A stretch of 42,280 nt of DNA from Myxococcales bacterium (GCA_947445025.1 CANFCB010000007.1:1-42280), one strand, 5' to 3'; shown: positions 18,089 to 27,176, counted from the first letter of the stretch. Notes: a model not told the origin generated them from the letters alone. Numbers and translations are program-made.

Positions 18089-19054
18089 ATGACCAATGCA
18101 TTATCGACAAACATTATTCAAGTGCGCGATTTAATAAAAAGTTATGGATCGGTGCCGGCGATTAAGGGACTTACTTTTGAAATAGGCAAAGGACAGGTTG
18201 TTGGTTTTTTAGGGCCTAATGGGGCTGGAAAATCAACGACCATGAAAATTTTAACAGGATACTTACAGCCTACCAGCGGAACGGTTAAGATCCTGGGTAT
18301 CGATGTGACAGAGAACAGTATTGAAGCGCGTCATCATATTGGATATTTGCCCGAAAATAATCCTTTGTATGAAGAAATGATGGTGATGGAATATCTAGAA
18401 TTTGTGGCACAGATGCGGCAAATTCCAAAGTCGAAACGTCGTATGATGATTGATAAAGCAATTCATGCGTGCGGACTTGAACCTGCTGTTCGCAAAGATA
18501 TTGCTGTTTTGTCGAAGGGATACTGTCAAAGAGTGGGTCTGGCGCAAGCGATTGTGCATGATCCACAATTGCTGATTCTGGACGAGCCGACCAGCGGACT
18601 TGATCCAAATCAAATTATTGAAATTCGATCTTTAATTAAAAAATTAGGTGAAGAAAAAACGGTTTTGATGAGTACGCATATTTTAAGTGAGGCTCAATCA
18701 ACCTGTTCTCGCATTTTAATTATCAATGATGGTAAATTGGTGGCGGATGACACTCCCTTGCAGTTAACTCAACAAGAAGGGGGATCTATTTATGTGGTCG
18801 TCGCTTCAAATAAAAAAATTCAGTTATCAAAAACAGAAGTTTCTAGGCAATTAGCAAGTATCTTTGGGGTGACCAAAGTTGAGTCTATCGATGAATATAA
18901 GGATGCCGGTGTGGCGATGATTGTTAGCTATGATAAGCAAGATCCACGGTCCGATATTTTTCAAAAAGTTGTTAGTTTAGACTGGATTTTGTTAGAGATG
19001 CGGCGCAAAGAGATTACCCTTGAAGAAACTTTCAGGCGACTTACTAAGGAGTAG
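18089..19054 (+). CDS. ABC transporter ATP-binding protein, GldA/NatA-like
   Basis: This is the ATPase subunit of an ABC-2-type exporter (321 aa). Walker A is GPNGAGKST (42-50), the signature is LSKGYCQRVGLAQA, in which LSKGY replaces LSGGQ as in the GldA group, and Walker B is LLILDEPTSGLDP. A ~90-residue C-terminal extension with a beta-rich pattern follows the nucleotide-binding domain. The permease gene starts 5 bases after the stop, and two more subunits follow in an uninterrupted operon. Systems of this arrangement occur in gliding Bacteroidota (GldA-GldF-GldG) and also in many non-gliding bacteria. Its substrate is unknown. Confidence 0.93.
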   Translation: MTNALSTNIIQVRDLIKSYGSVPAIKGLTFEIGKGQVVGFLGPNGAGKSTTMKILTGYLQPTSGTVKILGIDVTENSIEARHHIGYLPENNPLYEEMMVMEYLEFVAQMRQIPKSKRRMMIDKAIHACGLEPAVRKDIAVLSKGYCQRVGLAQAIVHDPQLLILDEPTSGLDPNQIIEIRSLIKKLGEEKTVLMSTHILSEAQSTCSRILIINDGKLVADDTPLQLTQQEGGSIYVVVASNKKIQLSKTEVSRQLASIFGVTKVESIDEYKDAGVAMIVSYDKQDPRSDIFQKVVSLDWILLEMRRKEITLEETFRRLTKE

Positions 19055-19059
19055 TTAAG

Positions 19060-19779
19060 ATGAATGCCATCATTTGTATTGCCAGACGAGAGATGCAGTC
19101 TTACTTAAACTCTCCCGTCGCCTATGTGGTTTTAGGGATATTCTTACTCTTGCTTGGTTATTTTTATTTCAGCACACTTTTTTTAATTGGCTTTGCTTCC
19201 ATGCGCAATTTTTTTTCGATTGCGCCCATGTTGCTGGTTGTTTTTGCACCAGCCTTAAGCATGCGCTTAATTGCCGAAGAGAGAAAGTCTGGAACCATTG
19301 AATCCTTGCTGAATTTTCCGGTCAGAGATTTCGAGGTGGTTTTGGGCAAATTTTTGGGTGGCTTTGGAATTGTTGCGCTTGGCCTCCTCTTTACTGTTCC
19401 CTATGTTTTCAGTGTGGCCTGGCTAGCACCTAAAGAAATGTCTTTTGATTATGGCCCAGTGATTGGTGGTTATTTTGGATTACTGCTTTTATCGAGCAGC
19501 TTCATTGCCTTTGGACTTTTTGCCAGCTCGTTCACGAAAAATCAGATTGTTGCTTTTGTGGTGGGTTTTATTTTATGTGTATTTTTTTTCTTGATTGATA
19601 AGGCTGCTATTATTTTGCCCTATTCACTGGCGTTTATTTTTGAGTTTTTATCAGTGGATACTCATTTTACCAATATTGCCCGCGGCGTACTTGATTCTAG
19701 AGATGTGCTTTATTACGTATCACTTACAGCTGTAACATTATTTTTCACAACGCGAATGTTGCGACGAAGCCGGGGATAG
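19060..19779 (+). CDS. ABC-2 transporter permease, GldF-like
   Basis: This inner-membrane permease of 239 aa has about six membrane segments. It starts with the typical IARREMQSYLNSPVAYVVLGIFLLL and has the signature MRLIAEERKSGTIESLLNFPV between TM2 and TM3, as in GldF and other ABC-2 permeases. It is encoded between its ATPase and the GldG-like subunit with only short gaps, so the three proteins very probably form one complex. No sign of damage. Confidence 0.92.
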   Translation: MNAIICIARREMQSYLNSPVAYVVLGIFLLLLGYFYFSTLFLIGFASMRNFFSIAPMLLVVFAPALSMRLIAEERKSGTIESLLNFPVRDFEVVLGKFLGGFGIVALGLLFTVPYVFSVAWLAPKEMSFDYGPVIGGYFGLLLLSSSFIAFGLFASSFTKNQIVAFVVGFILCVFFFLIDKAAIILPYSLAFIFEFLSVDTHFTNIARGVLDSRDVLYYVSLTAVTLFFTTRMLRRSRG

Positions 19780-19796
19780 GGAGGCTTTCAAGATTT

Positions 19797-21371
19797 ATGC
19801 TTAAAAAAAATACCACTATCGTTTTAACGATAACATTGCTGCTAAGTGTGCTTTTTATTAATTTAATTTCTTTGCAGAAATTTATACGCATCGATTTAAC
19901 CAAAGATAAAAAATATACCCTTTCTACGGCATCGGTGCAAACTATGGAAGGGCTGGAAGATGTTATGGGGGTTACGGCATACTTTAGCGACGAACTACCG
20001 ATACCGTATGCAAGTTATGCCCGCTCGGTTCAGGATTTATTAGAGGAATATCGATCTGTTTCGCACGACAAATTGTCTTTTGAATTTTTAGATCCGATGT
20101 TCGAAGAAACTGCCAGTGATAAAGCCAAAAAGCAAACAGCGACTCGTGATGTTTTTGGTAGTCTGGTGCGAGAGCCCACCAGTGTGGAATCTGAACTCAT
20201 GGAAATGGGTATTGAGCCTGTAGAAATTCGTATAATCGAGGACGATCAGCAGCAAACTAGGCGCGCTTATATGGGAATTGTCATTCACTATCAGGGCAGA
20301 CAAGCAGTGATACCAGTGGTGCAAAATCTTCAGGATTTAGAAAAAGAAATGACATTGTTGATGCGTCAATTAATGCGCAAAAAAATTCCTATTGTGGCAT
20401 TGGTCAGCGATGTTCCACGGGCAAGTTTATCAAAATGGATCCAACTTGCATCTCGAAGTGCTTTGATCAAGCAAGTACAATTAACAGAAAAAATGGAAGA
20501 ATTAAAAGGTGTCGATGCCTTGATAATTGCTGGAAACCCGAGAAAATTGTCTAAAAACATACTGGTAAAAATCGATGAGTTTATAAGAACTGGCAAAGGC
20601 ACAGCCTTATTGATTGATCGATTCAGCATTGATACCCAGACTTTTAAAAACTATCAAGACGAGGACGCAAATTTATTTCCCGTGTGGGATTGGCTGACAA
20701 GTTATGGGGTTGGTATTGGTTATGACTTAATTGCGGACACGAATTGCGCCCAGATTAATTTAAATGAAGAACAAGATGAAATGCTTAGCAATGTTCCAAT
20801 TCGCTATCCGTTCATTCCAGAGATTTCTGTTTTGGACCAGGACAGTCTCTTAACTAGAGGGCTGACGGGTGTGATATTGCCTTTTGTCTCTTCGCTTCAT
20901 TTAAAAAATGTTGCGCACGTGCAAAGTAAGGCTCTTGCTTCTTCCAGTAAAAATAGTTGGGTGGAAATAGCACCGATTGATACCGATCCTAAAAGAGAAT
21001 GGGATGAAAGCGCCCTGGTTGCAACAGGACCTTATGCTTTAGTTGTACAAGTTAAAAATATGGCGCCTCTGCCCGGTGAAAAAAGCTGGCGTTTTCTTGT
21101 GTCAGGCACGTCTTCTTTTTTGTGGGAACTATTTTTAAGTGGGTCTAATCAAACCCTGGCGCTTAATCTCGTTGATTGGCTTCTTGCCGATGAAGAATTA
21201 CTGTCGATGCGCAATCGTGTCGCAGTGGATTTGCCGCTCAATTTTGAGCTTAGCGACGATAAAAGAGCATTGCTCAAGTATGGCAATATCTTTGGCGCGC
21301 CGCTTTTGTTGTTGATTTATGGTCTGGTGAGATGGCAGCTGCGAGAAAGACGACGCAGAAGGTTTTTATGA
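19797..21371 (+). CDS. GldG-like extracytoplasmic subunit of the ABC system
   Basis: The 524-aa membrane-anchored protein has an N-terminal TM (~8-27), a large extracytoplasmic domain of the GldG/ABC_transp_aux type, and a C-terminal TM (~497-513) followed by a strongly basic tail (RERRRRRF). FIRIDLTKDKKYTLS just after TM1 is the hallmark sequence of the family (LT-x(2)-K-x-YTLS). DALIIAGNPRKLS and GKGTALLIDRF fit the class-I-amidotransferase-like fold of this domain. The stop overlaps the next start as ATGA. What the complex moves or assembles is unknown. Confidence 0.88.
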   Translation: MLKKNTTIVLTITLLLSVLFINLISLQKFIRIDLTKDKKYTLSTASVQTMEGLEDVMGVTAYFSDELPIPYASYARSVQDLLEEYRSVSHDKLSFEFLDPMFEETASDKAKKQTATRDVFGSLVREPTSVESELMEMGIEPVEIRIIEDDQQQTRRAYMGIVIHYQGRQAVIPVVQNLQDLEKEMTLLMRQLMRKKIPIVALVSDVPRASLSKWIQLASRSALIKQVQLTEKMEELKGVDALIIAGNPRKLSKNILVKIDEFIRTGKGTALLIDRFSIDTQTFKNYQDEDANLFPVWDWLTSYGVGIGYDLIADTNCAQINLNEEQDEMLSNVPIRYPFIPEISVLDQDSLLTRGLTGVILPFVSSLHLKNVAHVQSKALASSSKNSWVEIAPIDTDPKREWDESALVATGPYALVVQVKNMAPLPGEKSWRFLVSGTSSFLWELFLSGSNQTLALNLVDWLLADEELLSMRNRVAVDLPLNFELSDDKRALLKYGNIFGAPLLLLIYGLVRWQLRERRRRRFL

Positions 21372-22258
21372 CGAGAAGCATGTGGATTGCTATTTTTATA
21401 TGTGCAGCCTTAGGCTTAACTTACTTTGCTATGCGCAAAGATCATGTTCGTGTCGGTGTGCGTGCGCTAATCCTTCCCCAAATTAATATTAATTCCATCG
21501 ATAAAATTGAGATAGATGGAACTGAAAAAGTGCGTTTATTAAAAGAAATCAACGGATGGCAGGTATATTTGGGAGGAGTTAATAATAAAAAAGTACTGGC
21601 TAGCGCTGAGTATGTGTCGGCATTATTCCAAGCAGCGCCGCAAATTCAAAGTGACTATTTTGCCACCGAGCGCTTTGATAAACAAGCAGAATTTCAAGTT
21701 TCTGATGAGACGGCTACAAAAATCATTTTATACAGCGGCGATAAACCGGTGTGGTCATTGTTGATTGGCGAGGAAGCACAAGGAGGGGGTAGGTATGTTC
21801 GAGTCCCGGCGTCTTTGCCAATCTTTGTGGCCAGAGGCAACTTCGGGGACCTAACCAGGTCCATCATAGACGAATGGCGTAATCGAATAATTTTGCCGGT
21901 CATCAAAGAAAAATTCGCGAAATTAATTATTAAGAAAGCTGGTTTAGAAAAAAGCATTACTACCGAGGCTGTGCCTCTGCACCCTCTCACCGAAATGCTG
22001 GCCAACTTAAGAGCCATGCATTTTGTAGAATCAGCAGCAGAAAAAAGTCTGGCTCAGCAAGATTTGCAAAAGCCGTCATTTGAGATTATTATTTACGATA
22101 AAAATAATAGCTTTTACGAATTAGTGGTAGCCTCTCATCCTCGCCATCAAAAGCATTGGGTTTGCTTAAGAGGAGGAAATCAAATTTACCAGATTTCCCC
22201 CTATGCATTTGAAAGGCTTAAAAAAAGCGTGGCCGCGGTTTATGACGCCAGCAAGTAA
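21368..22258 (+). CDS. DUF4340 family protein, accessory subunit of the GldFG-type ABC system
   Basis: The 296-aa protein is anchored by one N-terminal TM (~4-20), followed by a beta-rich extracytoplasmic region typical of DUF4340 (IDKIEIDGTEKVRLLKE, then RYVRVPASLPIFVA and LRAMHFVE). I chose ATG 21368: it overlaps the preceding stop as ATGA and has AGAAGG at 5 bases, whereas the alternative ATG at 21332 lies deep in gldG. DUF4340 genes commonly close gldG-type operons. The 3' end overlaps the convergent deoxyhypusine-synthase-like gene by 19 bases. Confidence 0.82.
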   Translation: MTRSMWIAIFICAALGLTYFAMRKDHVRVGVRALILPQININSIDKIEIDGTEKVRLLKEINGWQVYLGGVNNKKVLASAEYVSALFQAAPQIQSDYFATERFDKQAEFQVSDETATKIILYSGDKPVWSLLIGEEAQGGGRYVRVPASLPIFVARGNFGDLTRSIIDEWRNRIILPVIKEKFAKLIIKKAGLEKSITTEAVPLHPLTEMLANLRAMHFVESAAEKSLAQQDLQKPSFEIIIYDKNNSFYELVVASHPRHQKHWVCLRGGNQIYQISPYAFERLKKSVAAVYDASK

Positions 22259-23217
22259 GCAAATATAAGTGGGGCCACGATGGTGGCATCAGACTCAATG
22301 ATGAATTTGGGTGAATCCATGTCTAGCTTTCCCCAACTAATTTTTTCATTGGGAACGGCGCCACTATAAGAACCGTATGAGGTTGTGCTATCGCTGATTT
22401 GACAAAAATAACTCCACAGACCAACATCTTCCTGTAAATCTTGCGCAATTAAGGGCACGACACAAATAGGAAAATCACCAGCAATGCCGCCGCCAATTTG
22501 GAAAAATCCGACTCTGCTATTTTGTGTGTTTTCTCGGTACCAAGCAATTAGTTTCTTCATTTGATGAAGACCGCTTTTCACGGTGTCAAGGTTCGCTATA
22601 TTGCCTTTGACATGATTGGCGACAAAAATATTGCCCAGAGTGGAATCTTCCCATCCCGGGGTGAAAATAGGCAGATTTTTTTCCGCGGCTGCCAATAGCC
22701 AAGAATCAGACTTGTCAATTTGATAGAAAGGTTCAAGTTCTCCAGAAAGTAGCATTTTGTACATAAATTCGTAAGGAAAATAGGATTGCTTATCTTGATC
22801 TGCTTCTTGCCAATGTCGACAGATAACATGTTCAATGCGACGCAGGGCTTCTTCCTCGGGAATGCAGGTATCGGTGACGCGGTTAAGGCCTCGGTCGGCG
22901 AGATCCATTTCTTCTTGCGCAGTCAAGGCACGCCAATTAGGAATGCGTTCGTAAGAGTTGTGTGCCACTAAGTTAAAGACATCTTCTTCAAGATTGGCGC
23001 CGGTACAGCAAATAGCGTGGACTTTATTTTGTCTAATCATCTCTGCTAAAGAAATGCCCAGCTCAGCAGTGCTCATGGCGCCGGCGAGGGTAATCATCAT
23101 TTTATTTCCTTGCTTTAACTGCAAGGCGTAAGCGTCAGCCGCTTCAACTACCGATTTTGCGTTGAAATGGCGATAGTGATGTTGCATGAATTGCTTGATA
23201 GCAGCGTAATTAGACAT
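22240..23217 (-). CDS. Deoxyhypusine synthase family protein (possible homospermidine synthase)
   Basis: The 325-aa protein belongs to the NAD-dependent deoxyhypusine synthase family. MITLAGAMSTAELGISLAEMI, CCTGANLEEDVFN and GGGIAGDFPI match the NAD and spermidine site blocks. ISWGKL supplies the Lys (about residue 297) that forms the enzyme-imine intermediate. Bacteria lack the eIF5A substrate; characterised bacterial members make homospermidine or related polyamines instead, so that is the likelier role. The start at 23217 has AGGAG about 6 bases upstream. It follows the hydrolase gene by 45 bases on the same strand, probably as the last gene of a three-gene operon from 24998. Confidence 0.9.
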   Translation of the reverse strand: MSNYAAIKQFMQHHYRHFNAKSVVEAADAYALQLKQGNKMMITLAGAMSTAELGISLAEMIRQNKVHAICCTGANLEEDVFNLVAHNSYERIPNWRALTAQEEMDLADRGLNRVTDTCIPEEEALRRIEHVICRHWQEADQDKQSYFPYEFMYKMLLSGELEPFYQIDKSDSWLLAAAEKNLPIFTPGWEDSTLGNIFVANHVKGNIANLDTVKSGLHQMKKLIAWYRENTQNSRVGFFQIGGGIAGDFPICVVPLIAQDLQEDVGLWSYFCQISDSTTSYGSYSGAVPNEKISWGKLDMDSPKFIIESDATIVAPLIFAYLLAS

Positions 23218-23262
23218 AGGTGCTCCTGGTAAACAAAACCAGTTCACTTTATACCACGCCTT

Positions 23263-24267
23263 TTAAGATGCAACCTTTATCGAACGCAAATTTATGGGAC
23301 TTACTGCAGGCAAACTAGGCAGACGTTCGTTTAAAAATTTTTCTAGGCGCAAGTTAATTAGCTCAGGATGTTCAATGGGGGTGCAGTGGGTGCCGTCGGG
23401 AATGTACAATAAATCGCTGCTAGGAATTGCCTTGTGCATGTCCAGCGACAGCCAAGGTGGGGAAAAAGTATCGCGACCGCCAGCAACGATCAATGTGGGT
23501 CGCTTGATTTTTGCTAAAATATGTTTGCCGTCATGTTTGCTAAAGCTATTGGCTGTTTGCGCAAAAACTCGAGCTTGCATTTTGCTTAAGTGCTCGAAAT
23601 ATGGAAAAAGATCATTTTTGACGATACGCCTCGAATTGAGTTCATAACGCAGAGCAGCCTTGTAGGGAAATTCGCTGGCCATAAGATGTTTCCATATTGG
23701 TTGCCATAAAAGAGAATGCGCAATTAAAGAGCGTGCCAATTGGGGAAAAAAGCGTTTCATTCCTTCATTCATTAAGGTTTTTTTGCCGTCGCGTTCGAAA
23801 GAAGCGTGCCAGGTTTGCAGTGGATACTGGTAGCCACCACAAAGCAAGGCCAACGCGGCAAAACGTTCAGGCATAAGGGAATAGGCTTCCAAAATGAGCT
23901 GTACTCCCATGGAGTGGCCACAAAAAACGGCTTGCTCGATGTGCAAATGATCTAAGACTGTTTTTAAATCTTTGGCGAAGGTTTTCATGGAAATGGTGTT
24001 TAAATTTCTGGGAACGTCAGAATTTCCATGACCACGATAATGCCAGTGAATAATAGAATGACGAGGTTCGAAATATTCAATCAAATATTTCCAAGCGTAT
24101 CCGTCGCAGCCCAGGCCGTCGTTTAGTATGATTGGAATTCCGTTTGCACCTTTTTTTTTTACGATACGAACGAAGATCTCAGTACCGTCCTCCATGGCAA
24201 TCTTTTGCCCGGAAAATTCATAATTGGAGCGATGTAGTTTGAGTTCTGACTTAGTTTTTTTTGTCAT
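23263..24267 (-). CDS. Alpha/beta hydrolase
   Basis: This is a soluble alpha/beta hydrolase-fold enzyme (334 aa) of unknown substrate. The nucleophile elbow is GHSMG (Ser about residue 119), the oxyanion region is NDGLGCDGYAW (~49-59), WHYRGHGNSD is typical of the fold, and Asp and His of the triad lie in GGRDTFSPP and DGTHCTPIEHPE. The start ATG overlaps the amidotransferase stop as ATGA, so the two are probably coupled. No signal peptide is seen. Esterase, lipase-like or C-C hydrolase activity cannot be distinguished. Confidence 0.9.
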   Translation of the reverse strand: MTKKTKSELKLHRSNYEFSGQKIAMEDGTEIFVRIVKKKGANGIPIILNDGLGCDGYAWKYLIEYFEPRHSIIHWHYRGHGNSDVPRNLNTISMKTFAKDLKTVLDHLHIEQAVFCGHSMGVQLILEAYSLMPERFAALALLCGGYQYPLQTWHASFERDGKKTLMNEGMKRFFPQLARSLIAHSLLWQPIWKHLMASEFPYKAALRYELNSRRIVKNDLFPYFEHLSKMQARVFAQTANSFSKHDGKHILAKIKRPTLIVAGGRDTFSPPWLSLDMHKAIPSSDLLYIPDGTHCTPIEHPELINLRLEKFLNERLPSLPAVSPINLRSIKVAS

Positions 24268-24998
24268 ATGTGGTGTTCTTGTCGGCAAATGTCTACAAAT
24301 CGTAAGAGAATACGTGACGCTTCATCGGAAACCTTGATGTCTAATATTTCTTTTTCAGTGGCATTTTCACCCCATTCTTTGTCAAAAACGGCTCTTCTGG
24401 CCTCGAGATAACTCTGCATAATATTGGTATTCCATTCAGGATGAAATTGGACGCCCCAGGCATTTTTTCCTGCTTTAATCATATGAAAGGGATCATGAGG
24501 CGCTGTTGCTAGCACTTCAAAATGGGGGGATTTGCTTAAAATGACATCGCGATGTGATGTCTGCACCCATAATTTAGTGGGCTTGTCTCGTAATAAAATA
24601 TCGTCATTTTTGATAATAGTAACTTGCCGAGAACCAAGCGCTCGGCCTTTTGGGTTTGGACCAACCAATGCTTGGCAGGCAAGACCCAATAATTGATGTC
24701 CAAAACAAATACACAGCAATGGAATCTCTTTTTCCAGTGCCATGAGAATGAGTTTAGTTGCGGGCTGCATCCATGGTTTATTTTCATCGACCATAGCTGC
24801 TGAACCAGAAAAAATAATGCCGTCAAATTGTGTGATATCTGGTACGGCTTCATCAGGCCACTTGTCGCAAATGGCATAAACTGTATGTTGCGCGTTGGTG
24901 ATGGCAAAAAAATGGGCATCAAAATTGCCAAATTGTTGGCGCACAGAATCAAGCGAATTACCTGTCAAGATTAGTAAAATGTGAGATTGGTTTTTCAT
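24264..24998 (-). CDS. Class I glutamine amidotransferase-like protein (GuaA N-domain-like)
   Basis: This is a free-standing 244-aa class I amidotransferase domain. The triad is visible: Cys98 in CICFGHQLLG, and His186 and Glu188 in GVQFHPEW. GIIFSGSAAMV is the oxyanion-side glycine strand. Stand-alone members include gamma-glutamyl hydrolases of polyamine or amino-acid breakdown and uncharacterised GMP-synthase-like proteins. Being first in an operon with a deoxyhypusine-synthase-like enzyme makes a polyamine link conceivable but unproven. It is divergent from the gene at 25052, with 53 bases between the starts. Confidence 0.88.
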   Translation of the reverse strand: MKNQSHILLILTGNSLDSVRQQFGNFDAHFFAITNAQHTVYAICDKWPDEAVPDITQFDGIIFSGSAAMVDENKPWMQPATKLILMALEKEIPLLCICFGHQLLGLACQALVGPNPKGRALGSRQVTIIKNDDILLRDKPTKLWVQTSHRDVILSKSPHFEVLATAPHDPFHMIKAGKNAWGVQFHPEWNTNIMQSYLEARRAVFDKEWGENATEKEILDIKVSDEASRILLRFVDICRQEHHI

Positions 24999-25051
24999 GT
25001 AAGCGCCTTGGGTTTTTTAAAATAGTGTTAAGGTGATAAGGGTGACTGGTT

Positions 25052-25666
25052 ATGGAATTATGGCAATGGATCGCATTGGAAGATACCAAATTACAAACGT
25101 GGTTAGCGCAGGCCGATATCCCTGAGCTGATCGTGCCCAGGACACAAGCACCGTTTGTAGAAAATTTAGTTCAGATCGGATCTTGTCTGCCAGCATCTTG
25201 TTTGGTTTTTCCTCTGGTTTGGGGTGTGCCCGCAAATGAAGCGGCAGGGATGACGCAGCCACTTACTTCTTGCAAAAAAATAAAGAGTACTCCTCATTGG
25301 TCATTTCAAATAGCTTTTCATAAAGACGATGGTGGTGCTGAAAATGTCATAGATGCTGGGACTGCTTTGAAAATAATCAGTGTCTTTGGTGAGTTCACGA
25401 GCTGTTTCACTGAAATAATTGAACAATTAAGATGGGACTTTTTATCCTTTTCAAGATCTGCTCAGCCTGGTTTTTTTTGCTTGATGCTGGCCAAGCCTGA
25501 AGTCGAAACCACAGGTGAGCTACTACGCGGTTTAATGCTTATGCGAGCAGCGATAGAGATTTTGAGTTATTCCAGAGGATTTAAGTTGGCCTCTTTTGAG
25601 TTGTGTTTGCCTTTGCAAGATCCTATAGCCATTGATGGTAGCTTGATGTCTACTCTTAAAGGATGA
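25052..25666 (+). CDS. Hypothetical protein upstream of pgeF (204 aa)
   Basis: I do not recognise this protein. It is a mixed alpha/beta sequence with no signal peptide or clear membrane segment, four or more scattered cysteines, and Trp-rich ends (MELWQWIALED at the start). The start ATG at 25052 is preceded by GGGTGACTGG, a modest ribosome binding site. pgeF begins one base after its stop, so the two are surely co-transcribed. A role alongside PgeF in cell-wall precursor quality control is possible by context only. Confidence 0.7.
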   Translation: MELWQWIALEDTKLQTWLAQADIPELIVPRTQAPFVENLVQIGSCLPASCLVFPLVWGVPANEAAGMTQPLTSCKKIKSTPHWSFQIAFHKDDGGAENVIDAGTALKIISVFGEFTSCFTEIIEQLRWDFLSFSRSAQPGFFCLMLAKPEVETTGELLRGLMLMRAAIEILSYSRGFKLASFELCLPLQDPIAIDGSLMSTLKG

Positions 25667-25667
25667 T

Positions 25668-26432
25668 ATGCAAGGCGTAAAAGCTGAAAGTTTAACAAGG
25701 CTTCCTTGGGTAAAACATAAATTCATGGGACGAAGAGGCGGAACATCACCAAGGCCTTGGAATTTTTTGAATGTTTCCTATGCTGTGGGTGACGTGCAGA
25801 CAAGGGTTGATGAAAATCGCACGCGAATTTGTGCCTCAATGCAAATTGATTCGAATAAATTCTATACGGTAAAACAGGTTCATGGAACAAGGGCGATGCG
25901 AATTACTTGTGGAGATACCGATGAAGAAGTGCGAAAAATAGAAGCAGATGCTATTTGGACCACAGAAAAAAATGTCTTGCTCGGGATTCTGACTGCTGAT
26001 TGTGCTCCAGTGTTGTTTGCCACCGAAGCCGGCGAGGCGGTCGGGGCCATTCATGCTGGTTGGCGCGGCGCCGTGCAGCAAATTGTACCTGCAACCCTAA
26101 AGCAAATCGCGGCTGAACTTGGATTGCAGCCTAATGCCTTTCGCGTAGCCATTGGCCCTTGTATTGGTTTTGACGCATTTGAGGTAGGCAGCGAAGTTGT
26201 TGAAGAAGTTGAAAAAAACGTCGACACGCATGATATTGTAAGGCCAGGCAAAGGCGGGCGTTTCTATTTGGATCTCGCGGGCCTTATTCAGAAACAACTC
26301 ACTCACAATCATTTTAGTCATGTAGAAATAATACGTCGCTGTACTATGACAAATCCTCTTGAATATTTTTCCCACCGAGCAAGTCATGGTAAATGTGGTC
26401 GCCAAGCTTCTGTTATCAGCAAAACTGATTAA
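25668..26432 (+). CDS. pgeF: Peptidoglycan editing factor PgeF (YfiH, laccase-domain family)
   Basis: The 254-aa protein belongs to the DUF152/multicopper polyphenol oxidase-fold family. In E. coli, PgeF keeps non-canonical amino acids out of peptidoglycan precursors. The metal and active-site residues are visible: VKQVHG (His72), LTADCAPVL (Cys112), IHAGWRG (His129), followed by AIGPCIG and a C-terminal FSHRASHGKCGRQASVI. It is coupled to the 204-aa unknown gene upstream. Confidence 0.93.
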   Translation: MQGVKAESLTRLPWVKHKFMGRRGGTSPRPWNFLNVSYAVGDVQTRVDENRTRICASMQIDSNKFYTVKQVHGTRAMRITCGDTDEEVRKIEADAIWTTEKNVLLGILTADCAPVLFATEAGEAVGAIHAGWRGAVQQIVPATLKQIAAELGLQPNAFRVAIGPCIGFDAFEVGSEVVEEVEKNVDTHDIVRPGKGGRFYLDLAGLIQKQLTHNHFSHVEIIRRCTMTNPLEYFSHRASHGKCGRQASVISKTD

Positions 26433-26513
26433 TTTCTGGTAAGCGTATTATTGCTCTGAGAATCGTCTCTTTGGCTGATGTTTTTTTGTGTTTTAGCCTG
26501 TCAAATTCCTGGC

Positions 26514-27176
26514 ATGCAAATACAAGCCAAAAAACATTTCGTCGAGGGTGAACGTGAAAGTCAATGGATTGAAGCTGCACAGAAGGGCAGTGCCGAGGCC
26601 TTCAAGCACCTCTACCATCGCTATCATGGTCAAATCCATGCCTTTTGTAATAGGATGCTACAAGGGCGCTCCGAGGCGGAAGATGCCGTTCAGCAAGTTT
26701 TTTTAGAGGCCTGGCGTTCTCTTTACCGTTTTGAACGGCGTTCGTTGTTTTCCACCTGGATAACCAAAATAGCGATTCATACTTGCCTCAGCTTTCACCG
26801 TAAAGCGAGCAGAATTCTGTTGGCGATTGATGAGCATGATCCTGCGGAATTTGCCACGGAAGTGTTTTGGGGAGAGAAAATAGGCACTCCCGATGAACAG
26901 CTTTGGACATCAATGCGGCGAAAAGCGGTTGTTCGTATCTTAAACAAAATGAGCAAAAAAAAGCAGACGGTGTTTATCTTGGCCGATATGCAAGGCATGA
27001 CCGCGCCAGAGATCTCTGGTGTGCTAGGAATTCCCGATGCGACTGTCCGAACGCGTTTATTTCATGCCAGAAAAGATTTTGTAAACTCAGTCAATCGTAG
27101 CTCCTACTATAAAAGCATGTTTGCAGAGGATGTCCAGAGGCCTAGAAAGAGTAAATATGCCATGGCAGAGCAGTGA
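26514..27176 (+). CDS. ECF-type (group 4) RNA polymerase sigma factor
   Basis: This 220-aa sigma factor has region 2 at ~22-100 (EAFKHLYHRYHGQIHAFCNRML, then DAVQQVFLEAWRSLYRF and FSTWITKIAIHTCL) and region 4 at ~138-190 (KKKQTVFILADMQGMTAPEISGVLGIPDATVRTRLFHARK). The DNA-recognition helix is clear and regions 1 and 3 are absent. The start is uncertain: neither ATG 26514 (MQIQAKKH) nor ATG 26478 has a good ribosome binding site. No anti-sigma gene follows; carD does. ECF factors near CdnL-type genes fit a deltaproteobacterial background. Confidence 0.9.
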   Translation: MQIQAKKHFVEGERESQWIEAAQKGSAEAFKHLYHRYHGQIHAFCNRMLQGRSEAEDAVQQVFLEAWRSLYRFERRSLFSTWITKIAIHTCLSFHRKASRILLAIDEHDPAEFATEVFWGEKIGTPDEQLWTSMRRKAVVRILNKMSKKKQTVFILADMQGMTAPEISGVLGIPDATVRTRLFHARKDFVNSVNRSSYYKSMFAEDVQRPRKSKYAMAEQ

